Part shown: piece after piece, positions 1 to 11,009 of the stretch
Layout of the letters: every line of letters begins with the position of its first letter
How positions within the stretch are numbered: the first letter of the stretch is position 1
Origin: Hordeum vulgare subsp. vulgare
Taxonomy: Eukaryota; Streptophyta; Magnoliopsida; Poales; Poaceae
Direction: 5' to 3'
DNA: 64,000 nt
Assembly: GCF_904849725.1 (NCBI RefSeq)
Contig: NC_058520.1
Span: 400,471,993-400,535,992 of the forward strand
Translations under genes and position numbers: made by a program
Notes under the pieces: model-generated
Database searches by the model: none
Told to the model about the DNA's origin: nothing
Seen by the model: the letters and a program-made list of their open reading frames with translations, nothing else

Positions 1-12
1 GATATTGATGCT

Positions 13-1008
13 TTGAAAGTTAGATGTAATCCTCCCAAGATCAATATGGATGAAACTTTGAAAGCTATGTGTGTTTCCATGAATGAGAGTAAAGAAAGAA
101 CCGCCCAAATTTGTGCTAGACATGAATGGCTTAAAAAGGCATGTTCTCGTGATGAGAATCACGAAGATCTTAAAGTGCCTGGTGTGACTCCCATTGAATC
201 CTTGTTTTCTAGTGTCAAACCTAATGATGATGGGGCTGGATGTGAATCCACTTTGGTTGAAAAACGCCCCAATGATTCGGAGTCCATCTATATTGATGCT
301 AAAAGCATTAAAAGTGGAGTAGAGGATATCAAAACTTTGAGTAGTAATGAAACTACTACTTTGGATTTCAAGGAATTCAATTATGATAGTTGCTCTTTGA
401 TTGAATGTATTTCCTTGATGCAATCCATGCTAAACTCTCCACATGCTTATAGCCAAAACGAGGCCTTTACCGATCATATCGTTAATGCTATGATGAAATA
501 TCTTGAAGAGAAACTTGAATTGGAAGTTTCTATTCCTAGAAAACTTCATGATGAGTGGGAACCTACTATCTAAATCAAAATAAAAAACTATGAATGCACT
601 GCTTTGTGTGATTTGGGTGCTAGCGTTTCCGTGATTCCAAAGTCTTTATGTGATGTTCTAGGCTTCAATTAGATTGATGAGTGCTCTCTTAATCTGCATC
701 TTGTGGTTTCTACTGTTAAGAAACCCATGGGAAGGATCAATGATGTTCTTATTATTGCAAATAGGAACGATGTACCCGTGGATTTCATTGTGCTTGATAT
801 TGATTGCAATCCGACATGTCCCATCATTCTTGGTAGACCTTTCCTAAGGACTATTGGTGCTATCATCGATATGAACGAAGGGAATATTAGATTTCAATTT
901 CCATTAAAGAAGGGCATGGAACATTTTCCCTGAAATAAAATAAGATTACCTTGTGAATCCATGATGAGGGCTACTTATGTTTTGAGCACCAAAGACGACG
1001 ATACGTGA
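13..1008 (+). pseudogene. Gypsy aspartic protease polyprotein remnant (G1)
   Basis: One reading frame, open at the window edge and broken by three in-frame stops (571 TAA, 670 TAG, 931 TGA), ends at TGA 1006-1008. It encodes the region upstream of a retroviral-type aspartic protease and the protease itself. The active-site motif CDLGASVSVIP lies at about 610-645, and the family-typical ILGRPFLRTIGAIID follows at about 823-870. The C-terminus ends STKDDDT. The frame matches the G3 ORF at 45156-46082 along most of its length, including SIPRKL, KKP-GRI-DVLI and the RFQFPLKKGMEHFP block. The protease would have cut a Gag polyprotein; here it cannot be made intact. No RT follows. Confidence 0.85.
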
Positions 1009-1020
1009 TTCTATCGCCTT

Positions 1021-1070
1021 ATGCCTAGCTAAGGGCGTTAAACAATAGCGCTTGTTGGGAGGCAACCCAA
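1021..1070 (+). other. Conserved post-ORF motif, copy in G1
   Basis: Thirteen bases after the protease stop lies ATGCCTAGCTAAGGGCG, then GCGCTTGTTGGGAGGCAAC. The same motif sits just after the ORF in G2 (30492-30541) and G3 (45096-45142). It can fold as GCCT pairing with AGGC outside and GCG pairing with CGC inside. Its function is unknown; conservation in non-coding DNA of three elements suggests an RNA role. Confidence 0.6.
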
Positions 1071-3688
1071 TGAATTTATCTTTGCTTTTTGCTTTCTGTT
1101 TTGTTGCGCCACACCCTCATAATTCTGTTATGATTGTGTTTTTTGTTTTTCTTTTTGTGTTTAAGCCAAGTAAAAACGTTATGACTAGTTTTGGTGATGG
1201 TTGTTTGATCATGCTGGAAAAAGACAGAAACTTTTCGCTCACGAAATTATTGTTCATTTTATCCAGAAAGATCTTTTGAGTTGATTCTTTTTGCTGCTGG
1301 TTGATTTGCCAATTTCCCAAATTGTCGTAATGTTTCAGAATTTTTGAGATACTAGAAGTATACGAATTACAGATTGCTACAGACTGGTCTGTTTTTGTTG
1401 TGTTGATTGCTTATTTTGATGAAACTATGGATAGTATCGGGGGGTACTAGCCATGGAAAAGTGAGAATACAGTAATCTAACACCAATATAAATAGAAATG
1501 AAGTTTGCTACAGTACCTAAGAGGTGGTAGTTTGTTTTCTTGTGCTAATGATATCACGAGTTTCTGTTTGAGTTTTGTGTTGTGAAGTTTTCAAGTTTTG
1601 GGTGATGTTCTCATGGACAAAGGGATAAAGAGTGGAAAGAGCTCAAGCTTGGGGATGCCCAAGGCATCCCAAGCCAAATTCAAGGAGAGTAAGAAGCCTA
1701 AGCTTGGGGATGCCCTGGGAAGGCATCCACTCTTTCGTCTTCAATCCATCGGCAACATTACTTGGAGCTATATTTTTATTCACCACATGATATGTGTTTT
1801 GCTTGGAGTGTCGTGTATTATAGGAGTCTTTTCTTTTTGTTGTGTCACAATCATCCTTGCTTCACAGCTTTTGAGAGAGACATGAACTCATCATGAATTT
1901 GCTAGAATACTCATTTAGCTTCGCTTATATCTTTTGAGTTAGGCAATTTAGCTCATTGCGCTTCACTTAGATCTTTTAGAGCACGGTGGTGTCATATTTT
2001 GGAGAAATAAGAACTCTCGATCTTCACTTATATCTTTTTGAGAGTGCTCTCTCTGAGTAACTTGGCAGTTGGCTTGTGCTATGAAAGTAGTCCTAAATAT
2101 GATAGGCTTCCAAAGAGGATACAATAAAACTTCCATATTCTTGTGCATTGATTAGAAAGAGAAGTCTGATTCCTCTCAATTAGTTTTGAGACATGGATTT
2201 GGTAATATTAAGAGACATGTTAGTAGGGTGTTGTCAATCTAGAAATACTTGTGTTGAAGTTAGTGATTCCCGTAACATGCACGTATGGTGAACCACTATG
2301 TTAGGAAGTCGGAGCATAATTGATTTACTGATTGTCATCCTTTGTGTTGCGGTCGGGATCGCGCGATGGTTAACACCCAGCAACCCTTCCCCTAGTAGTA
2401 CGCGTTTAGCACTTTGTTTCGATTACTAATAAAAACTTTCGCAATAAGTATGTGATTTCTTCATGACTAATGTGAGTCCATGTTATAGATGCACTTTCAC
2501 TTTCCACCATTGCTAGCCTCTCTAGTGCTGCGCAACTTTCGCCGGTACACAAAACTACCATAGATCTTCCTCAAAACAGCCACCATACCTACCTACTATG
2601 GCATTTTCATAGCCATTCCGAGATATATTGCCATGCAACTCCCACCATTCCATCTCATGACTTGTGCCATCACTTACATATTTCCATTGCATGATCGTAA
2701 GATAGCTAGCGAGATGTTTCAACGTCATACGCTAAGCTAGATCGTTGCACATCCCGGTACACTGCCGGAGGCATTTCCTATAGAGTCATCATCGTTCTAA
2801 GATTGAGCTTTGAGTAAATGAAAGTGTGATGATCATCATTATTAGAGCATTGTCCCATGTGAGAAAAAAAAGAGGCCAAAGAGCCCAAACAAAAAAGAAA
2901 AAAAGAGAGAAAAAGAGAGAAGGGACAATGCTACTATATTTTTCCACACTTGTGCTTCATAATAACACCATGATCTTCATGATTGAGAGTCTCTTGTTTT
3001 GTCACCACCATATACTAGTGGGAATCTTCATTATGTAACTTGGCTTGTATATTCCAATGATGGGCTTCCTCAAAATTGCGCAAGGTCTTCGTGAGAAAGC
3101 AAGTTGGATGCACACCCACTAGTTCTCCTTTTGAGCTTTCACACACTTATAGCTCTAAGCGCATCCATTGCATGGTAATCCCTACTCTTTCACATTGATA
3201 TCTATTAATGGGCATCTCCATAGCCCTTTGATACGCTGAGTCAATGTGACCATCTCCTCCTTTTTGCCTCACAACCTCCACCACACTCTTTTTCACCTAT
3301 AGTGCTATATTCCATGGCTCAGGCTCATGTATTGCATGAGAGTTGAACAAGGTTTGAGAAAGTAAGAGTGCAAAAACAATTACTTGGCCAATACCGGGGT
3401 TGTGCATTATTTAAATTCGTTGTGTGGGGATGATGGAGCATAGCCACACTATATGATTTTGTAGGGATAACTTTCTTTGGCTCTGTTATTTTGAAAGTTC
3501 ATGATTACCTTGCTAGTTTGCTTGAAGTATTATTGTTTTCATGTCAATAGCAAACTAATGTTTTGAATCTTACGGATATGAACATTCATGTCACATGAAA
3601 GAAGTTACAAAGGACAAATATGCTAGGTAGCATTCCACATCAAAAATTCATTCTTTATCACTTCCCAACTCGAGGACGAGCAGGAGTT
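1071..3688 (+). other. G1 non-coding 3' internal region
   Basis: About 2.6 kb with no credible gene. It holds two internal copies of the polypurine-tract sequence AAGCTTGGGGATGCC (1645-1659 and 1700-1715), a short weakly conserved ORF around them (1598-1885) that has a counterpart in G2 (29625-30014), a block around 2340-2400 containing the palindrome ATCGCGCGAT that recurs in G2, and the stem at 2846-2932. The rest looks like ordinary decayed element sequence. Confidence 0.7.
2846..2932 (+). repeat. Inverted repeat around a purine-rich loop (G1)
   Basis: AGCATTGTCCC at 2846-2856 is perfectly complementary to GGGACAATGCT at 2922-2932, an 11-bp stem. The 65-nt loop is nearly all purine (runs of A and GA). 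G2 has identical arms. G3 has a stem at the same relative place with three compensatory changes, which argues that pairing is selected. Confidence 0.7.
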
Positions 3689-3703
3689 AAGCTTGGGGAT
3701 GCT
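3689..3703 (+). other. Polypurine tract of G1
   Basis: AAGCTTGGGGATGCT lies directly before the LTR start TGATACG at 3704. Position and sequence match the polypurine tract that primes plus-strand DNA synthesis in gypsy elements. Confidence 0.8.
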
Positions 3704-4359
3704 TGATACGTCTCCAACGTATCTATAATTTTTGTTGGTTCCATGCTATTATCTTATCAAACTTTGGATGTTTTGTATGCCTTTTATATCTTTTTGGGAC
3801 TAACTTATTAACACAGTGCCAAGTGCCAGTTCCTGTTTTTTCCGTGTTTTGACCCTTTTCAGAGCAGAATATTAAACGGAGTTCAAATGGAATAAAACCT
3901 CCGAAAAGATTTTTTTTCTGAAACAGAAGATACACGGGGAACTTGAGAACCAAGGCAAAGGACCCCGGGGGAGGTCACAAGCCCCCTAGGCACGGCCTGG
4001 GGGCGCGCCTAGCATGCTTGTGGGCCCCCTATGGCTCCTCTGCCCTACTTCTTCCGCCTATAAATCTCCGAAAAAATCCAAAACCATGAAAGAGAGCCAC
4101 GAAAATACTTTTCCGCCGCCGCAAGCTTCTGTCTCCGCAAGATCCCATCTAGGGCACGTTCCGGTGCCTTGCCGGAGGGGGGATTCGGACACGGAGGACT
4201 TCTTCATCAACACCATTGCCTCTCCGATGATGCGTGAGTACTTCACCTTAGACCTTCGGGTCCATAGCTAGTAGCTAGATGGCTTCTTCTCTCTCTTGGA
4301 TCTTCAATACAAAGTTCTCCATGATCTTCATGGAGATCTATCTGATGTAATCTTCTTTT
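3704..4359 (+). repeat. Truncated 3' LTR of G1
   Basis: The LTR starts TGATACGTCTCCAACGTATC. It carries a TATA-like TATAAAT at 4059-4065 and follows the G2 LTR (1555 bp) until CTTCTTTT at 4359. There the expected GCGGTGTG is replaced by minisatellite sequence. About 900 bp of the LTR is missing, and I do not find the missing part on the far side of the array. Confidence 0.8.
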
Positions 4360-5921
4360 ATCGTACCTACTTGGTGATAATAGTGGCAATGGTGGGAAGT
4401 CGCAGAGTTAGTGGTTTTTCATCATACCTACTTGGTGGCAATGGTGGCAATGGTGGGAAAGTCGCAGAGTTAGTAGTTTTTACTCATACCTACTTGGTGG
4501 AAATGGTGGCAATGGTGGGAAAGTCGCAGAGTTAGTGGTTTTTTATCATACCTACTTGGTGGCAATGGTGGGAAAGTCGCAGAGTTAGTGGTTTTTTATA
4601 TAACCTACTTGGTGGAAATGGTGGGAAAGTCGCAGAGTTAGTGGTTTTTTATCATACCTACTTGGTGGCAATGGTGGGAAAATCGCAGATTTAGTGGTTT
4701 TTTATCAGACCTACTTGGTGGCAATGGTGGCAATGGTGGCAATGGTGGGAAAGTCACAGAGTTAGTGTTTTTTCATAATACCTACTTCGTGGCAATGGTG
4801 GAAATGGTTGGAAAGTCGCAGAGTTAGTGGTTTTTCATCATACCTACTTGGTGGCAATGGTGGCAATGGTGGCAATGCTGGGAAAGTCGCAGAGTTAATG
4901 GTTTTTTTATCATACCTACTTTGTGGCAATGGTGGCAATGTTGGCAATGGTGGGAAAGTCGCAGAGTTAGTGGTTTTTTATCATACCTACTTGGTGGCAA
5001 TGGTGAAAATGTTGGCAATGGTGGGAAAATCGCAGATTTAGTGGCTTTTTATCATACCTACTTGGTGGCAATGGTGGCAATGGTGGGAAAGTCGCAGAGT
5101 TAGTGGTTTTTCATCATACCTACTTGGTGGCAATGGTGGCAGTGGTGGGAAAGTTGCGGAGTTAGTGGTTTTTTTATCATACCTACTTGGTGCCAATGGT
5201 GGCAATGGTGGGAAAGTCGCAGAGTTAGTGGTTTTTCATCATACCTACTTGGTGGCAATGGTGGCAATGGTGGGAAAGTCGCAGAGTTAGTGGTTTCTCA
5301 TCATACCTACTTGATGGCAATGGTGGCAATGATGGCAAAGTCGCAGAGTTAGTGGCTTTTCATCATACCTACTTGGTGGCAATGGTGGCAATGGTGGGAA
5401 AGTTGCAGAGTTAGTGCTTTTTCATCATACCTACATGGTGGCAATGGTGGGAACATCGCAGAGTTAATGGTTTTTTATCATACCTACTTGGTGGCAATGC
5501 TGGCAATGGTGGGAAAGTCGCAGAGTTAGTGGTTTTTTTATCATACCTCAATGGTGGCAATGTTGGCAATGGTGGCAATGGTGGGAAAATCGCAGAGTTA
5601 GTGGTTTTCATCATACCTACTTGGTGGCAATGGTGGCAATGGTGGGAAAGTCGCAGAGTTAGTGGTTTTTCATCATACCTACTTGATGGCAATGGTGGCA
5701 ATGGTGGGAAAGTCGCAAAGTTAGTGGTTTTTTTATCATACCTACTCGGTGGCAATGGTGGCAATGGTAGCAATGGTGGGAAAGTCGCTGAGTTAGTTGT
5801 TTTTTATCATACCTACTTGGTGGAAATGGTGGCAATGGTGAGAAAGTCGCATAGTTAGTGGTTTTTTATCATACCTACTTGGTGGCAATGGTGGCAATGG
5901 TGGGAAAGTCGCTGAGTTACT
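4360..5921 (+). repeat. Minisatellite, ~62-bp unit, left block
   Basis: About 25 tandem units of roughly 62 bp. Each has one to three GGTGGCAAT sub-repeats, then GGGAAAGTCGCAGAGTTAGTG, a T run and ATCATACCTACTT. Unit length varies with sub-repeat number and T-run length, so reading frames are not kept and the long ORFs on both strands are artefacts. The block begins at the break in the G1 LTR and ends where a copia LTR begins. Two more units follow that copia element (14092-14276). Confidence 0.9.
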
Positions 5922-6976
5922 TGTCATTCCCGGTACATTCCCGGTAACTCCGAAAACCTTCCGGTAATCAAATGAGGTCATCCTATATATCAATCTTCGT
6001 TTCCGGACCATTCCGGAAACCCTCGTGACGTCCGTGATCTCATCCAGGACTCCGAACAACATTCGGTAACCAACCATATAACTCTAATACGCATAAAACA
6101 ACGTCGAACCTTAAGTGTGCAGACCCTGCGGGTCCGAGAACTATGTAGACATGACCCGAGAGACTCCTCGGTCAATATCCAATAGCGGGACCTGGATGCC
6201 CATATTGGATCCTACGTATTCTACGAAGATCTTATCGTTTGAACCTCAGTGCCAAGGATTCATATAATCCCGTATGTCATTCCCTTTGTCCTTCGGTATG
6301 TTACTTGCCCGAGATTCGATTGTCAGTATCCGTATACCTATTTCAATCTCGTTTACTGGCAAGTCTCTTTACTCGTTCCGTAATACAAGATCCCGCAACT
6401 TACACTAAGTTACATTGCTTGCAAGGCTTGTGTGTGATGTTGTATTACCGAGTGGGCCCCGAGATACCTCTCCGTTCACACGGAGTGACAAATCCCAGTC
6501 TTGATCCATACTAACTCAACTAACACCTTCGGAGATACCTGTAGAGCATCTTTATAGTCACCCAGTTACGTTGCGACGTTTGATACACACAAAGCATTCC
6601 TCCGGTGTCAGTGAGTTATATGATCTCATGGTCATAGGAATAAATACTTGACACGCAGAAAACAGTAGCAACAAAATGACACGATCAACATGCTACGTCT
6701 ATTAGTTTGGGTCTAGTCCATCACGTGATTCTCCTAATGACGTGATCCAGTTATCAATCAACAACACCTTGTTCATAATCAGAAGACACTAACTATCTTT
6801 GATCAACTGGCTAGCCAACTAGAGGCTTGCTAGGGACGGTGTTTTGTCTATGTATCCACACATGTAAATGAGTCTTCATTCAATACAATTATAGCATGGA
6901 TAATAAACGATTATCTTGATACAGGAATTATAATAATAACTATATTTATTATTGCCTCTAGGGCATAATTCCAACA
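5922..6976 (-). repeat. Truncated 3' LTR of the BARE1-like element
   Basis: It matches 13037-14091 of the other LTR from GTCATTCCCGG (5923) to AATTCCAACA (6976). The part corresponding to 12266-13037 is gone, including the TATA box and the LTR end. The break falls directly on minisatellite sequence (GCTGAGTTAC), so the deletion probably also removed the target duplication and part of an array unit. Confidence 0.88.
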
Positions 6977-6994
6977 GTCTCCCACTTGCACTAG
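6977..6994 (-). other. Polypurine tract of the BARE1-like element
   Basis: On the minus strand, CTAGTGCAAGTGGGAGAC lies immediately before the LTR start TGTTGG. The same tract precedes the Angela 3' LTR at 25005-25018. Confidence 0.8.
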
Positions 6995-7028
6995 AGTCAA
7001 TAATCTAGCCCTCACATCACTATGTGAA

Positions 7029-10000
7029 TTACATTGTAATAAATCTAACACCCATACAGTTCTGGTGTTGATCATGCTTTGGCCGTGGAAGAGGTTTAGT
7101 TAGCGGGTCCGCTATATTCAGATACGTGTGCACTTTGCATATATTCACGTCCTCTCCCTCGACGTAGTCGCGGATGAGGTTGAAGCGTCGTTTGATGTGT
7201 CTGGTCTTCTTGTGAAACCGTGGTTCCTTTGCTAAGGCAATGGCACCAGTGTTGTCACAGAACAAGGTTATTGGATTCAGTGCGCTTGGTACCACTCCAA
7301 GATCCGTCATGAACTGCTTCATCCAGACACCCTCCTTAGCCGCCTCCGAGGCAGCCATGTACTCCGCTTCACATGTAGAATCAGCTACGACGCTTTGCTT
7401 GGAACTGCACCAGCTTACTGCACCCCCATTAAGAATAAATACGTATCCGGTTTGCGACTTAGAGTCGTCCGGATCTGTGTCAAAACTTGCATCGACGTAA
7501 CCTTTTACGGCGAGCTCTTCGTCACCTCCATATACGAGAAACATCTCCTTAGTCCTTTGCAGGTACTTCAGGATATTCTTGACCGCTGTCCAGTGATCCA
7601 CTCCTGGATTACTCTGGAACCTACCTGCCATACTTATGGCCAGGCTAACATCCGGTCTAGTGCACAGCATCGCATACATGATAGAACCTATGGCTGAAGT
7701 ATAGGGGACGGAGCGCATATGCTCTCTATCTTCATCAGTTGCTGGGCACTGAGTCTTACTCAATCTCGTACCTTGTAGGACTGGCAAGAACCCTTTCTTG
7801 GACTGTTCCATTTTGAACCTCTTCAAAACTTTATCAAGGTATGTGCTTTGTGAAAGTCCTATCACGCGTTTTGATCTATCCCTATAGATCTTAATGCCTA
7901 GAATGTAAGCAGCTTCTCCTAGGTCCTTCATAGAGAAACTTTTATTCAAGTAACCTTTTATGCTCTTCAAAAACTCTACGTTGTTTCCAATCAGTAATAT
8001 GTCATCCACATATAATATTAGAAACGCCACAGAGCTCCCACTCACTTTCTTGTAAATACAAGATTCTCCAACCACTTGTATAAACCCAAATGCTTTGATC
8101 ACCTCATCAAAGCGTTTGTTCCAACTCCGAGATGCTTGCACCAGTCCATAAATGGATCGCTGGAGCTTGCACACCTTGTTAGCATTCTTACGATCGACAA
8201 AACCTTCGGGCTGTATCATATACAACTCTTCCTTAAGGAAACCGTTAAGGAACGCCGTTTTGACATCCATCTGCCAGATTTCATAATCGAAAAATGCAGC
8301 TATTGCTAACATGATTCTGACGGACTTAAGCATCGCTACAGGTGAGAAAGTCTCATCGTAGTCAACTCCTGGAACTTGTGAAAAACCCTTTGCCACAAGT
8401 CGAGCTTTATAAACGGTCACATTGCCGTCATCGTCCGTCTTCTTCTTAAAGATCCATTTGTTCTGAATAGCCTTGCGGCCCTCAGGTAGTATCTCCAAAG
8501 TCCACACTTTGTTCTCATACATGGATCCTATCTCGGATTTCATGGCTTCTAGCCATTTGTTGGAATCTGGCCCCACCATTGCTTCTTCATAATTTGCAGG
8601 TTCATTGTTGTCTAACAACATGATTGACAAGACGGGATTACCGTACCACTCTGGAGCAGCACGTGATCTCGTCGACCTGCGTGGTTCAACAGAAACTTGA
8701 ACTGGAGTTTCATGATCATCATCATTAACTTCCTCCTCAACTGGCGTCGCAACAACAGAGGTTTCCCCCTGCCCTGCGCCACCATCCAGAGGGATGAGAG
8801 GTTCGACAACCTCGTCAAGTTCTATCTTCCTCCCACTCAATTCTCTCGAGAGAAACTCCTTCTCGAGAAAAGCTCCGTTTTTAGCAACAAACACTTTGCC
8901 CTCGGATTTGAGATAGAAGGTGTACCCAACTGTCTCTTTTGGGTAACCTATGAAGACGCACTTTTCCGCTTTGGGTTCCAGCTTTTCAGGCTGAAGCTTT
9001 TTGACATAAGCATCACATCCCCAAACTTTAAGAAACGACAATTTTGGCATTTTGCCATACCACAGTTCGTATGGTGTCGTCTCAACGGATTTTGATGGTG
9101 CCCTATTTAAAGTGAATGCAGCTGTTTCTAATGCATAGCCCCAAAATGATAACGGCAAATTAGTAAGAGACATCATAGATCGCACCATCTCTAATAGAGT
9201 ACGATTACGACGTTCAGACACACCATTACGCTGTGGTGTTCCAGGCGGCGTTAACTATGAAACAATTCCACATTGTCTTAAGTGAGCACCAAACTCGAAA
9301 CTCAGATATTCACCCCCACGATCAGACCGCAGGAACTTGATCTTATTGTTACGATGATTTTCCACTTCTCTCTGAAATTGCTTGAACTTTTCAAATGTTT
9401 CAGACTTGTGTTTCATCAAGTAGACATAACCATATCTACTTAAATCGTCAGTGAAGGTGAGAAAATAACGATATCCGCCGCGTGCCTCCACGCTCATCGG
9501 ACCACACACATCGGTATGTATGATTTCCAACAAGTCACTTGCACGCTCCATTGTTCCTGAGAACGGAGTCTTAGTCATCTTGCCCATGAGGCATGGTTCG
9601 CACGTGTCAAGTGAATCAAAGTCAAGTGACTCCAAAAGTCCATCAGCATGGAGTTTCTTCATGCGCTTTACACCAATATGACCTAAGCGGCAGTGCCACA
9701 AAAATATGGCGCTATCATTGTTAACTCTAACTCTTTTGGTCTCAATGTTATGTATATGCGTATCGCTATCAAGATTCAATATGAACAATCCTCTCACATT
9801 CGGTGCATGACCATAAAAGATGTTACTCATAGAAATAGAACAACCATTATTCTCTGACTTAAAAGAGTAACCGTCTCGCAATAAACAAGATCCAGATATA
9901 ATGTTCATGCTCAACGCAGGCACTAAATAACAATGATTTAAGTTCATCACTAATCCTGACGGTAACTGAAGTGACACTGTGCCGACGGCGATTGTATCAA

Positions 10001-11009
10001 CCTTGGAACCATTTCCTACGCGCATCGTCACTTCATCTTTCGCCAGCCTTCGCCTATTCCGCAGTTCCTGTTTCGAGTTGCAAATATGAGCAACAGAACC
10101 GGTATCGAATACCCAGGCACTACTACGAGAGCCGGTTAAGTACACATCAATAACATGTATATCAAATATACCTGATTTTTCTTTGCCCGCCTTCTTATCT
10201 GCCAGATACTTGGGGCAATTGCGCTTCCAGTGACCCATACCCTTGCAATAGTAACACTCCGTTTCCGGCTTAGGTCCAGCTTTGGGTTTCTTCGTCGGAT
10301 TGGCAACAGGCTTGCCGCTCTTCTTCGAATTGCCCTTCTTGCCTTTGCCGTTTCTCTTGAAAATAGTGGTCTTATTCACCATCAACACTTGATGCTCTTT
10401 ACGGAGTTCAGACTCTGCGACTTTCAGCATCGCAAACAACTCGCCGGGAGACTTGTTCATCCCTTGCATGTTGTAGTTCAACACAAAGCCTTTATAGCTT
10501 GGCGGCAGTGATTGAAGGATTCTGTCAGTGATAGCTTCTTGCGGGAGTTCAATCCCCAGCTCAGCTAGACGGTTTGAGTACCCAGACATTTTGAGCACAT
10601 GTTCACTGACAGATGAGTTTTCCTCCATCTTGCAAGCATAGAATTTATCGGAGGTCTCATACCTCTCGATCCGGGCGTTCTTCTGAAAGATAAACTCCAA
10701 CTCCTGGAACATCTCAAATGCTCCATGACGCTCAAAGCGACGTTGAAGTCCCGGTTCTAAGCCATACAAGACCGCACATTGAACTATTGAGTAGTCCTCC
10801 TTACGTGCTAACCAAGCGTTCTTAACATCCTGATCAGCCGTAGCGGGTGGTTCATCTCCTAACGCAGCATTAAGGACATAATCCTTCTTCCCAGCTTGTA
10901 AGATTAGCTTAAGATTACGAGCCCAGTCTACAAAGTTGCTTCCATCATCTTTCAACTTAGCTTTCTCTAGGAACGTATTAAAATTCAGTATGACTGTCGC
11001 GTGAGCCAT
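7029..11009 (-). pseudogene. gag-pol: Copia Gag-Pol polyprotein, one premature stop (BARE1-like)
   Basis: A single frame of 1327 codons starts at ATG 11007-11009 (MAHATVILNFN) and ends at 7029, interrupted only by TAG at 9255-9257. Domains in order are Gag, a CX2CX4HX4C zinc knuckle (CYYCKGMGHWKRNC), protease (WVFDTGSVAHIC), the GAG-pre-integrase region (LWHCRLGHIG), the integrase core, reverse transcriptase with YVDDILL near 8000, and RNase H (STCEAEY, CDNTGAIA). The premature stop lies in the integrase between the second catalytic Asp (SDRGGEY) and the catalytic Glu region, and replaces a Gln in the Angela copy (CAG to TAG). The gag ATG is present, unlike in BARE-2 elements, which lack it. 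A full protein would process itself and copy the element; this copy needs readthrough or help. Confidence 0.93.

Larger units (their letters stand above)
1..4359 (+). mobile_element. Gypsy element G1 (non-autonomous, Sabrina/WHAM-like), 3' part
   Basis: This is the 3' portion of a gypsy-type LTR retrotransposon; its 5' LTR and gag lie outside the window. Visible in order are a broken protease ORF (13-1008), a conserved motif (1021-1070), about 2.6 kb of non-coding internal DNA, a polypurine tract (3689-3703) and a 3' LTR starting TGATACGTCTCC at 3704. No reverse transcriptase, RNase H or integrase is present between the protease ORF and the LTR, so the element is non-autonomous. The LTR stops abruptly at 4359 against a minisatellite. 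G2 carries the same internal layout on the other strand. The family name rests on the remembered LTR start and is tentative; the element class is secure. Confidence 0.85.

Noticed and set aside
5411..5773. 120-codon ORF rich in PLPPLPP and similar Gly/Asn-rich ORFs on the other strand
   Set aside because: Translation of the minisatellite; unit lengths are not multiples of three and frames are not kept between units.
4360..5921. Possible CRISPR array
   Set aside because: Units are tandem with no unique spacers, repeats contain internal sub-repeats, and the DNA is from a plant genome.
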